In this document: positions 8,653 to 17,732 of the stretch, piece after piece
Layout of the letters: each line of letters opens with the position of its first letter
Numbering within the stretch: the first letter of the stretch is position 1
Assembly: GCA_947502925.1 (NCBI GenBank)
Contig: CANNBS010000004.1
Coordinates: forward strand, 186,001-250,000
Source of the DNA: an uncultured Marinicella sp.
GTDB taxonomy: Bacteria > Pseudomonadota > Gammaproteobacteria > Xanthomonadales > Marinicellaceae
Length of the DNA stretch: 64,000 bases
Direction: 5' to 3'
Made by a program: the position numbers and the translations under genes
The notes under the pieces: model-generated
Told to the model about the DNA's origin: nothing
The model's database searches: none
Seen by the model: the letters and a program-made list of their open reading frames with translations, nothing else

Positions 8653-10971
8653 ATGCATAATAAACCGTATCGTTTGTATTGGCTGATGATTCTGGTGCTT
8701 GTGGCTGACACTGGCAAAACAGACAATGACTGGCTCCGGTTGGACAACCCAAGCCAGTTAGTGAAACAACAATTAGCCGATGTTGCGATTGAATACCCCA
8801 GTTTTTTGTGGGTTGAAGCCAGTCACCTGGCCTCGCCACTGTCCATTAACGCCTCACTTATACATCAGATGACTCGGCCATTTGCGCATAGAATTGATGG
8901 TCAATACCTTGATTTAAGCCAAAATCAATTACCCAATACAGCCTGGTTTGAAGATCTGTCTTTGGGCCGCGGCCAGAAAACACCACAGCTGTATATTGTG
9001 CAATTTAAAGGCCCCATCAAAAATAACTGGCTGAGTGACGTTAAAGCGCAGGATGTTCAATTAATTGCCCCGCTGGCACCTTTTTCATGGATTGTTTTAA
9101 GTACCCCACAAGAAAGAATAAACCTGAGTCAGGTTGCCGGTGTGCGTCATGTCAGTTATTTTTATTCGGCCTTTCGTGTGGCAAACCATAATCGACAGCT
9201 CAGCAGTTTGGTGGTGCCGTCGATGGCCCTGGTACCGACCATCATGTTACAACCAAGCCAACACGCTTTGATCGATCTGGGGGCTGTTATTCAATCAACG
9301 GCTAACATAAATAATCATTTATCCGCCATTAATTTTTATTTATCGGGTTCACAATACCAAAATGCTGCGGCCATTCCGGGCTTACTCACCATCCAAAAAG
9401 TTTCCACTGATGGCGGCCCGCGGGGTGAAATGAGCCAACAATCTGTGGTCGGTGCTTACAATGCCGGGCTAACTGTTTCACCTGGTTACGCTGGCTGGTT
9501 ATCTGCTGCCGGTGTGGATGGGACAGGTGTTACTGTTGGTGTGGTCGATGGCGGCATACATAATAATCATCCTGATCTGGTGGGTCAATTTGTTCCCTGT
9601 TCAGGGTCGGGTGCCAGTTGTGGTAACACCCTAGATTCCCACGGCACGCATGTGGCCGGTGCCATCGGTGGCACCGGTGTGAATAATGCCCTGGATTCAG
9701 GTGGTTTTAACCGCGGATTGGGTGTGGCGCCGGGTGTGAGAATCGTAGAACAACTTTATGATCCATTGACAGACCCAGGTCAACCAGATGGCATGATAGG
9801 TGCAGGTGCTATGCTGTCGATTTATAAAGACTCACAAATCAGCGGCGCTTTATTAACCAATAACTCCTGGGGGCCCACCGGTTCGCCGCAAGGCTATGAC
9901 ATTCCCACCATGGAAATCGATATGATTGCCCGCGATGCCAATCCGGATATTCCGGGTAATCAGCCGGTGATGCCGGTGTGGTCGATTATGAACGGCAATG
10001 GCGACCGTCCTTTTGGTACCTGTGATCCATCGTCATTGGGTTCTCCGGATGAAGCTAAAAATTTATTTGCCGTGGGTTCCACTAAATTGCAAAGTGTTTC
10101 CGGCAGCCAATTAAAAGCCTTATTTGATATCTCTTCTAATAGCGGACATGGGCCCGCTTGTGACGGCCGGTTGGTGCCGCATATTGTGGCGCCAGGTTGC
10201 TGGACAGATGCACCAAACAGCAGTAATAACTATGGTATGAATTGTGGCACTTCGATGGCTTCACCGGTCATTTCCGGCGCCGTTTCCCTGTACTGGGAGC
10301 AGTATAAAAACAGCCACGGTGTTGATCCGAGTTCTGCCCTGATTAAAGCGTTATTTACCGTTAAAGCCGATGATCTTAATGGCTATGATGACGCCGATGG
10401 CAATGTGATGGGTCATGCGCCAAATCGGAAACAAGGCTGGGGCCGGGTTAATTTAGATGCCATTATTAATCCGGCCTATGGCGTCTGGATGAATGATCAA
10501 CAAGTTACATTTACCACCAGTGGTGAAATGTGGTCTGTGCCGTTAATGGCCGACAACCCAAATAAACCGGTCAAAATCATGCTGGTCTGGACTGATGCCC
10601 CGGCCGCCGGCTTAGGCGGAACTAACCCGGCCTGGGTCAATGACCTTGATTTATCCGTCAACAGCGGTGCCAATACCTATCTCGGCAACCAATTCGCCGG
10701 TGATGGTTTTTCAGCACCCGGCGGCAGCCCGGATAATAAAAACAATATGGAAGCGGTGTTTTTAAAAGCGAATCAGCATAACGGCAACCCCTTCACTGTT
10801 CAGGTGTTGGCCGCCAATATTATGGGTGATGCCCTTAATCCCCATAACCCCACCACCAACCGCCAGGATTTTGCCCTGGTCTGTGATAATTGCACAGCCC
10901 TGCCGTTACCGGATTTAATCTTTAAAAACGGCTTCGAATCAGACATTATATTCAAAGACGGATTTGAGTGA
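8653..10971 (+). CDS. Exported subtilisin-like serine peptidase (S8) with IFKNGFE tail
   Basis: A 772-residue secreted protease. A hydrophobic N-terminus (residues 8-20) suggests a signal peptide. Residues 110-180 look like an inhibitor-type propeptide (LYIVQFKGPI, then HVSYFYSAF). The S8 catalytic residues are Asp299 in GVVDGGIHNNHPDL, His330 in DSHGTHVAGA and Ser534 in NCGTSMASPV, with the oxyanion Asn in TNNSWG. A beta-rich C-terminal domain (about 630-750, with MLVWTDAPAA and VNDLDLSV) follows. The last residues contain two tandem copies of an LIFKNGFES / IIFKDGFE motif, which also ends two other exported proteins in this window. Preceded by an AGGGG ribosome-binding site and divergent from rnpB-relA. 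Confidence 0.93.
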   Translation: MHNKPYRLYWLMILVLVADTGKTDNDWLRLDNPSQLVKQQLADVAIEYPSFLWVEASHLASPLSINASLIHQMTRPFAHRIDGQYLDLSQNQLPNTAWFEDLSLGRGQKTPQLYIVQFKGPIKNNWLSDVKAQDVQLIAPLAPFSWIVLSTPQERINLSQVAGVRHVSYFYSAFRVANHNRQLSSLVVPSMALVPTIMLQPSQHALIDLGAVIQSTANINNHLSAINFYLSGSQYQNAAAIPGLLTIQKVSTDGGPRGEMSQQSVVGAYNAGLTVSPGYAGWLSAAGVDGTGVTVGVVDGGIHNNHPDLVGQFVPCSGSGASCGNTLDSHGTHVAGAIGGTGVNNALDSGGFNRGLGVAPGVRIVEQLYDPLTDPGQPDGMIGAGAMLSIYKDSQISGALLTNNSWGPTGSPQGYDIPTMEIDMIARDANPDIPGNQPVMPVWSIMNGNGDRPFGTCDPSSLGSPDEAKNLFAVGSTKLQSVSGSQLKALFDISSNSGHGPACDGRLVPHIVAPGCWTDAPNSSNNYGMNCGTSMASPVISGAVSLYWEQYKNSHGVDPSSALIKALFTVKADDLNGYDDADGNVMGHAPNRKQGWGRVNLDAIINPAYGVWMNDQQVTFTTSGEMWSVPLMADNPNKPVKIMLVWTDAPAAGLGGTNPAWVNDLDLSVNSGANTYLGNQFAGDGFSAPGGSPDNKNNMEAVFLKANQHNGNPFTVQVLAANIMGDALNPHNPTTNRQDFALVCDNCTALPLPDLIFKNGFESDIIFKDGFE

Positions 10972-10982
10972 ACGCTGCCAAC

Positions 10983-10999
10983 CTCGCGCTTGATGCGAG
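10983..10999. repeat. Short REP-like palindrome
   Basis: CTCGC and GCGAG arms with a 7-base loop, followed by AATGACA, sit between the convergent S8 and S9 peptidase genes. The form is that of common proteobacterial REP units and could also stop transcription. Only one copy of this exact sequence was noticed in the window. Confidence 0.4.
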
Positions 11000-11023
11000 A
11001 ATGACAGCGATTCATTATTCGAC

Positions 11024-13441
11024 TTACTCAGCCTCTTTATTTTTCACATACTTCTCAAGCCACTGATCCTGTTCCCACAGCACGTGCAGGATGGATTCTT
11101 TGGCACGGTAGCCATGGCTTTCTTTCGGCAGCATGACTAATCGGGCGGTGGCACCGAGGCCTTTTAAGGCATTGAAGTAACGTTCTGACTGCATCGGGTA
11201 GGTACCGGAATTATTATCTGCAGCGCCATGAATAAGCAATAATGGTTGGTCCATTTTATCGGCGTGCATAAATGGCGACATGTTGTAATAAATCTCCGGC
11301 GCTTCCCAGTAATGACGCTCTTCCGCCTGAAAGCCAAAAGGTGTTAAAGTGCGGTTATACGCACCACTTCGGGCAATGCCGGCGGCAAAGGTATCGGAAT
11401 GGCTGAGCAAATTGGCGGTCATAAAAGCACCGTAAGAATGACCCGCCACTGCCACCCGTTCAGGATCAATGTAGCCCATATCAGCCACGGCTTTCACGGC
11501 GGCATCGCCATTGGCCACCAATTGTTGGATGAAAGTGTCATTGGGCTGCTCGTCGCCTTCACCGACAATCGGGAAAGCGGCATCATCAAGCACCGCATAA
11601 CCGCGGGTGACCCAGTAAATCATTGAACCGTAATAGGCATAGGTGAATTCGTTCGGGTTTTGGCGATTTTGCGAGGCGCTGGCCTGGTCTTTAAACTCAG
11701 TGGGATAGGCCCACAGAATCATCGGTAATTTCGGTTTTTGATCAAAATCATAATCGGCGGGTAAATATAAGGTGGCCGATAAATCCACACCGTCCGCGCG
11801 TTTGTATTTAATCACTTCTTTGTGAATGTTAGTCAGTGATTTAAACGGATTCTCAAAGTCAGTGATTTCGCTCAACTTATCCTGGTTTAAATCACGGACA
11901 TAATAATTGGGAAATTCATTCGGCGCTTCAATACGAACCAATAATTGTTGGCCATCATCGCTAATCACATCAACCAGGGTTTCCAGTTTATCTTTATAAG
12001 ATGATTGATAAATCCGTTTCTTATCAAAACTGCTTAAATCAAATTCATCATAAAAAGGAAATTGACCGGCATCACTAAAGCCATCGCCCAATAAATAGGC
12101 TTTACCATCATGAATCCGCAAAACCTCTTCGCCGTATTTATTCTTAACCAACATAAAACGACCGGGATCGGCATAGACATCCTGATAATTGCGGCTGTCG
12201 ATTAGGCGCGGTACTTTGGACAGATCGCTGGGAGTAAACAAAGAGGTGTTGATTTGTCGGGTATTCCACCAATAATCAAAAATCAGTGCCCGCTGATCAT
12301 CACCCCAGGTCACCTGATAAAAACGGTCTTTTGTTTTTAGCATTGATTCCGGCATTCCTTTAAAGGGCTCAGCCAGCTGAAACACTTCATCTCGAAAGTC
12401 TACTTTATTTTCAGGGTCACCACCATCCAGCGCCTCAACCCACACCAACGTCGCCGGCTTATCGCTGCGCCATTGCATCTCACGTTTACCGGTGCGTACC
12501 GCCATGAAACCTTTGGGTAAATCTTCAATTAACGGAACTCGGTTCACGGTTTTAACAGGTTTACCCGACTTAGTTCGAATATCTGTTTGTGATGGAAAGC
12601 GGTAATAAGGCACCAAATAAGAAAATGGCCGTTGAATTTGTGTCACCATGACGTAATCGCCAGCCGGTGAAACATCTAAATCACGATACATGGCGGTGTC
12701 CGCCCAGGGTTTTTGCTTGCCGTTTAAATTCACTAACTGCAAGTCAGATAAAGCCAATTGTTCAAAATTAAATTCATCCTGTGGATTACTCAATAAATCC
12801 TGATATGTTCTGTTCTGGGCTTTGGCACCATCACTGGTGCTCACCGTTGGTCCGGTGGGTACAGCTTGATCTGTATCGATTAAATCCTTGCGGTCTTCGG
12901 GTAAGGTTTTTATCAGTAATTGGTTGCTGTTTTTCAGCCAGGTATAGGGCTGACCCAGATTGGCATTCAGGTTGGGTTGACTTAAAGATTTCGCTTGCCG
13001 GGTTTTTACATCCGCCACCCATAAACTCACGCCTTTATCAGTGGTATGAGTAAAGGCGACCTTTTGCTCATCCGATGACCAATTGACATAGGCCAATTTA
13101 GGATTTTGCGGTAAGCCGGATAATTCGTGGATTTTTGAAGAATTAATATCCTGAATTTTAATGTTGTTATAATAACGAATACGACTGGAGATATTCGTGT
13201 TCGGATTAATCCGTAAACCCGCCAAACGCATTTCAGGTGCTGATAAATCTGTAATCGACTGATAAGTATCTCGATACAACAGCAATAAAGTCTCACTGGC
13301 CGAATCAATGCGAACCGAAGGCGCCCGCTCAATATCCACTAACTCTAAAATCTCTTGCGGCGGTTTCTGATAATCTAACGCTTCTTGCGCCGAAACGGAA
13401 AAACTGAAAATAAAAACAACAGACAACAACAAAAAAGGCAT
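11024..13441 (-). CDS. Exported prolyl oligopeptidase family (S9) peptidase
   Basis: An 805-residue protein with a clear signal peptide (hydrophobic 1-17, cut after VSA) and a long N-terminal beta-propeller-like region (about 60-560) that limits access to the active site. The C-terminal alpha/beta-hydrolase domain has the nucleophile Ser669 in VAGHSYGAFMTANL, Asp742 in IHGAADNNSG and His776 in PKESHGYRAK, in family order and spacing. The arrangement resembles the dipeptidyl/acylaminoacyl and glutamyl-endopeptidase-like S9 branch. It probably degrades peptides in the periplasm or outside the cell, together with the S8 protease across the short convergent gap. Exact substrate preference cannot be read from sequence. 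Confidence 0.92.
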   Translation of the reverse strand: MPFLLLSVVFIFSFSVSAQEALDYQKPPQEILELVDIERAPSVRIDSASETLLLLYRDTYQSITDLSAPEMRLAGLRINPNTNISSRIRYYNNIKIQDINSSKIHELSGLPQNPKLAYVNWSSDEQKVAFTHTTDKGVSLWVADVKTRQAKSLSQPNLNANLGQPYTWLKNSNQLLIKTLPEDRKDLIDTDQAVPTGPTVSTSDGAKAQNRTYQDLLSNPQDEFNFEQLALSDLQLVNLNGKQKPWADTAMYRDLDVSPAGDYVMVTQIQRPFSYLVPYYRFPSQTDIRTKSGKPVKTVNRVPLIEDLPKGFMAVRTGKREMQWRSDKPATLVWVEALDGGDPENKVDFRDEVFQLAEPFKGMPESMLKTKDRFYQVTWGDDQRALIFDYWWNTRQINTSLFTPSDLSKVPRLIDSRNYQDVYADPGRFMLVKNKYGEEVLRIHDGKAYLLGDGFSDAGQFPFYDEFDLSSFDKKRIYQSSYKDKLETLVDVISDDGQQLLVRIEAPNEFPNYYVRDLNQDKLSEITDFENPFKSLTNIHKEVIKYKRADGVDLSATLYLPADYDFDQKPKLPMILWAYPTEFKDQASASQNRQNPNEFTYAYYGSMIYWVTRGYAVLDDAAFPIVGEGDEQPNDTFIQQLVANGDAAVKAVADMGYIDPERVAVAGHSYGAFMTANLLSHSDTFAAGIARSGAYNRTLTPFGFQAEERHYWEAPEIYYNMSPFMHADKMDQPLLLIHGAADNNSGTYPMQSERYFNALKGLGATARLVMLPKESHGYRAKESILHVLWEQDQWLEKYVKNKEAE

Positions 13442-13592
13442 AACTGCTCCAATTTAAAATTCAGGTACTGATTCTATCAAACTTATTGTCAGAAATAGCG
13501 GGGTCGAAAGTCATGGATTGATATTCGCACAACATATTTTAGCAACATGAATGAAATTGAATAAAAATTTTTTTCAGCTTTAACGACGATGA

Positions 13593-14228
13593 TCAACTCG
13601 AGTCTGCCAGAAGTTGAATCTCAAATAGACGAACGATGTTTTCAGTAATGCCATAATGTTTAGGTGCAGTGAAATGCCATCTTTTGATTGAACGTTCTAT
13701 CCTGCGTTTTAGCGTATCCGGTATTGGATTTAATTCGTTGACCGAGACCTCATTAACTTGTCCATTGAGATTAATGCTGATTTCAAGCATTACTGAGGGG
13801 TATTCGGGTATCCAAAAACGCGGTACAGTAACTGGTGTCATGCGAATTATTTCCCACGGATAGTGCTCTGGAATCTGTTTATTTTGTCTTTTAGATTGAA
13901 TAATGGTTATGGGTGAAGAATCAGTTTGGATTTTGTTAGCAGAAGTTAATTGTTTTTGTGGCGGAATCAAGGGTATTTCTGTGAATAAATCAGAATTTTT
14001 AGTCGACTCGTTTAAAGATTGATTTTGTTGGGGGGTAATTTCGAAATGTTTTCTGTCTAACTCGTAATTAGTTGAAGGTTTATTTGTGAGCTTTTCTATT
14101 TTCGGGGGTGGAGTAGGTTGGTTTTTTCGTTCCGGTAAACCCTGAGACCAACTGGGTCGTTTGCTTTCAGTCGCTAATGAGGTTAAAGAAATTAAGAGGC
14201 TACAGCTGATGACGAAGAATTTATTCAT
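13593..14228 (-). CDS. Exported TonB-C-like protein with KRPSWSQGLPER motif (copy 1)
   Basis: A 211-residue protein with a signal peptide (residues 1-20) and no other membrane helix. Directly after the cleavage region comes KRPSWSQGLPER, then a Pro/Gln/Thr-rich low-complexity linker (35-125), then a compact domain (about 128-208) with IPEYPSVMLEISINLNGQVNEV and a closing RWHFTAP segment, which is the layout of a TonB C-terminal domain. A paralogue lies at 61150-61773 and shares the signal peptide-motif-linker-domain plan. Unlike TonB it has no retained transmembrane anchor. A role in periplasmic or outer-membrane protein interaction is plausible, but the function is unknown. The gene stands alone. 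Confidence 0.8.
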   Translation of the reverse strand: MNKFFVISCSLLISLTSLATESKRPSWSQGLPERKNQPTPPPKIEKLTNKPSTNYELDRKHFEITPQQNQSLNESTKNSDLFTEIPLIPPQKQLTSANKIQTDSSPITIIQSKRQNKQIPEHYPWEIIRMTPVTVPRFWIPEYPSVMLEISINLNGQVNEVSVNELNPIPDTLKRRIERSIKRWHFTAPKHYGITENIVRLFEIQLLADSS

Positions 14229-14632
14229 GGTTATAACGAGGCTTAATTAAGAATTTGAATAATAAAAAAAAGATGTGACCAAATTATGAAATCTGACCGG
14301 GTATATATTAATTTTTATCGATGATGAATATTAAAACCTTAAACCCAATCCTTAATAGAGTGAAATTCTCGTTGATCTCGGCAGGTGGTACGGTTGGCGT
14401 TTTATACAGTTGTCATTATTACGATAAAAAAACTGTTTCTTGAATCAGTGCTTTACATGCATTGCCCATAAGCATGCCTGCCGTAGCCTGTTTGATGGCT
14501 TATGCTTCCTGTTCACGCCTCTGACCTTTATACAATGTTGACCATTGTGTACTCGATTGACCATTACAAAATGAATGAAGTCACAAAGACATTCCACTAT
14601 AATAAGCCGTTCTTTTACACACCAATATTCAC
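14229..14632. other. 404-base intergenic region upstream of glyQ
   Basis: No credible gene is seen. The right half holds the glyQ control region (separate entry). Further left, CATAAGC (14465-14471) and GCTTATG (14499-14505) can pair as a stem with a GC-containing loop. There is no T-box consensus, consistent with a gammaproteobacterium. Confidence 0.5.
14532..14603 (+). promoter_or_regulatory. glyQS promoter region with palindrome and 9-bp direct repeat
   Basis: A TATAAT box (14598-14603) lies 30 bases before the glyQ ATG. Upstream, TTGACCATT occurs twice (14538-14546 and 14557-14565) at a 19-base period, about two helical turns, and the first copy sits in the palindrome ACAATG-5-CATTGT (14532-14548). 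No -35 hexamer has good spacing to the TATAAT. The repeat arrangement would suit an activator or repressor, but this is inference. Confidence 0.4.
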
Positions 14633-15553
14633 ATGGATAAACAGGTACTGACTTTTCAGGATTTAATACTTCGCTTGCAGCAGTTTTGGGCGGAAAACGG
14701 TTGTGTCGTGATTCAGCCTCTGGATTTAGAAGTGGGTGCGGGGACCTTTCATCCGGCGACTTTTTTACGGGCGATCGGACCGGAGCCATGGAACAGTGCC
14801 TATGTACAGCCCAGTCGGCGGCCGACGGATGGCCGCTATGGTGAAAACCCAAATCGTTTACAGCATTATTACCAATTTCAGGTGGTGTTAAAGCCGTCAC
14901 CGGATGATTTTCAGGAGCTGTATTTAGCCTCCTTAAAAGCCATTGGTATCGATACTTTGATGCATGATATTCGTTTTATTGAGGATAACTGGGAATCGCC
15001 GACTTTGGGCGCCTGGGGTTTGGGTTGGGAAGTCTGGCTTAATGGCATGGAAGTGACCCAGTTTACCTATTTTCAGCAGGTCGGTGGTTTGACCTGCAAG
15101 CCGGTGATGGGTGAGATTACGTATGGTTTGGAACGCTTGGCCATGTATTTGCAAAATAAACAATCGATATACGATTTGGTGTGGGCAGAGACACCGAATG
15201 GTACCGTGACTTATGGCGATGTTTTTCATCAGAATGAAGTGGAACAATCGACCTATAACTTTGAGCATGCCGATGTGCCGGCCTTGTTTAAGGCCTTTGA
15301 TCAGGCTGAGAAAATGTGTCTTTTATTGATTGAAGAAAAACTACCCTTGCCGGCGTATGAGCAAGCGTTAAAAGCTTCGCATACTTTTAATTTACTCGAT
15401 GCGCGTAAAGCCATCAGTGTCACTGAGCGCCAGCAGTTTATTTTACGGGTCAGGAATATGTCAAAATCAGTGGCAACGATGTACTACCAATCCCGTGAAG
15501 CCCTGGGTTTCCCCGGTTGCAAAGATTCCCACAATAAACAGCAGGAGGCGTAA
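14633..15553 (+). CDS. glyQ: Glycyl-tRNA synthetase alpha subunit
   Basis: A 306-residue class II synthetase catalytic subunit of the alpha2beta2 bacterial enzyme, nearly the length of E. coli GlyQ (303). It contains the near-invariant [19 protein letters not shown] start, the [21 protein letters not shown] segment in the N-terminal third and [18 protein letters not shown] just after it. It activates glycine, while GlyS supplies tRNA binding. The stop is two bases from the glyS start, so the two are co-translated from one mRNA. Confidence 0.98.
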   Translation: MDKQVLTFQDLILRLQQFWAENGCVVIQPLDLEVGAGTFHPATFLRAIGPEPWNSAYVQPSRRPTDGRYGENPNRLQHYYQFQVVLKPSPDDFQELYLASLKAIGIDTLMHDIRFIEDNWESPTLGAWGLGWEVWLNGMEVTQFTYFQQVGGLTCKPVMGEITYGLERLAMYLQNKQSIYDLVWAETPNGTVTYGDVFHQNEVEQSTYNFEHADVPALFKAFDQAEKMCLLLIEEKLPLPAYEQALKASHTFNLLDARKAISVTERQQFILRVRNMSKSVATMYYQSREALGFPGCKDSHNKQQEA

Positions 15554-15555
15554 TC

Positions 15556-17643
15556 ATGGCAGATATTTTATTTGAGTTGGGTTGTGAAGAATTGCCGCCA
15601 AAAGCCCTTTACGGATTATCAAAAGCCTTATTCGACGGTGTCTGTGCACAATTAAACGAACAGGGCTTTGCATTTGCCGAGGACTCCCGATGGTTTGCCT
15701 CACCGCGACGTTTGGCATTTTTATTGCGCGATGTCAGTGAGCAATTAGCCGATCAAAAAGTCGAAAAACGTGGCCCGTCGGTGGCGGTGGCTTTTAATGA
15801 CAACGGTGAGCCGAAACCGGCGGCCACGGGCTTTGCTAAATCCGTGGGTGCTGAAGTTAAGGATTTGGGTACGGTAAAAACCGACAAAGGTGAATACCTG
15901 GTGTATCAGGTGGTGGAAAAAGGCCTGAATATTAATGATGTGTTGCCCGGAATGATTGAGCAAGCCATTAAGCAGTTACCGATTCCGAAACCGATGCGTT
16001 GGGGTAACCATGATTACGCTTTTATTCGACCGGTGCACTGGTTGGTGCTAATGAATGGCGAGAATGTGATTGCAATGGACTTATTTGGCCATCAAAGTGA
16101 TCACAAAACGAAAGGACATCGATTTCACCACGCAGGTTGGCTGTGTATTGACAGTGCTTTGGATTATAAAGCGGTTTTACAGCAAGCTGACGTGATGGTG
16201 GATCATTTAGAACGTGAGCAGTTGATTAAACAACAGGTAAACGCGGAGGCCGAAGCGGTCGGAGGCCGGGCTTTAATTAAGCAGGCTTTACTGCAGGAAG
16301 TGTCCAGTATCGTTGAGAAACCGGTGGCTGTATTGGGTGATTTTGATTCAGAATTTTTAAAGGTACCAAGAGAAGCGCTGATTTCTTCAATGGAATCCCA
16401 TCAAAAGTATTTTCCGGTGGAAAATACGAAAGGTGAGTTAATGCCGCATTTTGTGGCGCTGGCGAATATTGATTCGAAACAACCGGACTTGGTGAAAAAA
16501 GGCTATGAGAAAGTCATTACACCGCGTTTAGCGGATGCTGAATTTTTCTGGAAAAAAGACAAGGCCAGGCCATTGACTGATAATTTACCGTTTTTGGCGA
16601 AGATGACTTTTGAAAAGTCGCTGGGATCCTATACGGATAAAACCAACCGCATCAGGCACATCATGGATTGGCTGTCACCGAAAATGGATTTCGACATGGC
16701 TCAGGGTGAACGCGCCGCTGAATTAATGAAATGTGATTTAATGTCCGATATGGTGGATGAATTTCCTGATTTACAAGGCCTGATGGGTGGTTATTATGCC
16801 GCTGAACAAGGTGAAGATGAAGCTGTGGCCATGGCCATTCGCGATCAGTATCTGCCCCGGTTCAGTGGTGATCAGTTACCGGACAATGCTCTCGGTCAGG
16901 CGCTGGCCTTGGCGGATAAAATGGATACCTTAGTGGGTATTTTTGCGGTCGGTAAAAAACCCACCGGCTCTAAAGATCCTTTTGCATTACGACGTGTGGC
17001 TTTGGGGATTATCAGTATTCTGCGCGATAAGGATTTAAACGTCAGTTACGATGATTTAATAAACCATTGTATCGCGGTGCTGGAAAACGAAACAAACTGC
17101 AGCATGGACGCCGAAGCACGCTCAGAAGTACAGATGTTTTTTACAGAGCGTTTGCGTCATTTTTATATTAATAGCGGTATAGCCCATGATGTCTTTAACG
17201 CCGCAAATACGGCGGATGCCACTGTGTTATCGGATTTAGATGCGCGCATAAAAGCCACCGAAGATTTTAAACAACAGAATTATGCCAAATCTCTGATTGA
17301 AGCCAATAAACGCGCCACCAATATTGTGGCAAAAGCCCAAACCAAAGAAAATCTGTATGAGCAAACTGTTAATCCTGAGTTGTTTGAGTCTGCGCTGGAG
17401 TCTCAGCTTTTTAATCAGATAGATTTCATGAACTCAGAATTTAAACAGTTGGTGGCGGATAAAAAATATGGCGAAGCTTATCGGTTATTGGCCACATTGG
17501 CAGAACCTTTAGACGCCTATTTTGAGGGTGTGATGGTCAATGTAGATGATGCAACCATTCGTCTGAATCGCCTGACCCAACTGGCCCAGGTAAGTCGTTT
17601 AACGGGCTCAATTGCAGATTTATCGCAGTTGGTGAAAGGGTAG
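15556..17643 (+). CDS. glyS: Glycyl-tRNA synthetase beta subunit
   Basis: A 695-residue partner of GlyQ, close to E. coli GlyS (689). The start LFELGCEELPPKAL is the family N-terminus, followed by KRGPSVAVAF, MRWGNHDYAFIRPVHW and ESHQKYFPVE, with GSKDPFALRRVALG in the HD-like middle and the DALR-type anticodon-binding end around 590-690. It binds tRNA-Gly and completes the catalytic complex. An AGGAGG ribosome-binding site overlaps the end of glyQ. Confidence 0.98.
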   Translation: MADILFELGCEELPPKALYGLSKALFDGVCAQLNEQGFAFAEDSRWFASPRRLAFLLRDVSEQLADQKVEKRGPSVAVAFNDNGEPKPAATGFAKSVGAEVKDLGTVKTDKGEYLVYQVVEKGLNINDVLPGMIEQAIKQLPIPKPMRWGNHDYAFIRPVHWLVLMNGENVIAMDLFGHQSDHKTKGHRFHHAGWLCIDSALDYKAVLQQADVMVDHLEREQLIKQQVNAEAEAVGGRALIKQALLQEVSSIVEKPVAVLGDFDSEFLKVPREALISSMESHQKYFPVENTKGELMPHFVALANIDSKQPDLVKKGYEKVITPRLADAEFFWKKDKARPLTDNLPFLAKMTFEKSLGSYTDKTNRIRHIMDWLSPKMDFDMAQGERAAELMKCDLMSDMVDEFPDLQGLMGGYYAAEQGEDEAVAMAIRDQYLPRFSGDQLPDNALGQALALADKMDTLVGIFAVGKKPTGSKDPFALRRVALGIISILRDKDLNVSYDDLINHCIAVLENETNCSMDAEARSEVQMFFTERLRHFYINSGIAHDVFNAANTADATVLSDLDARIKATEDFKQQNYAKSLIEANKRATNIVAKAQTKENLYEQTVNPELFESALESQLFNQIDFMNSEFKQLVADKKYGEAYRLLATLAEPLDAYFEGVMVNVDDATIRLNRLTQLAQVSRLTGSIADLSQLVKG

Positions 17644-17686
17644 TGTTTTAATTTAATATCAGGTGTTTATCTGTATGACACAGGAT

Positions 17687-17702
17687 GCCGGCCTTCGCCG
17701 GC
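17687..17702. repeat. REP-like GCCGGC hairpin between convergent genes
   Basis: GCCGGC-CTTC-GCCGGC forms a perfect stem with a stable UUCG-type loop, 43 bases after the glyS stop and before the convergent diguanylate cyclase stop. It resembles widespread proteobacterial REP units and lacks a T-run, so it is probably a repeat that also protects or ends mRNA. Confidence 0.5.
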
Positions 17703-17732
17703 AAAGAATGTTTGGATTGTCTAAACCTGAAT

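Noticed and set aside
14229-14632. T-box leader for glyQS
   Set aside because: No specifier loop or T-box consensus is present, and T-boxes are not expected in gammaproteobacteria.
14445-14900. 151-codon minus-strand frame overlapping the glyQ start
   Set aside because: It lies mostly antisense to highly conserved glyQ codons and has no protein-like features.
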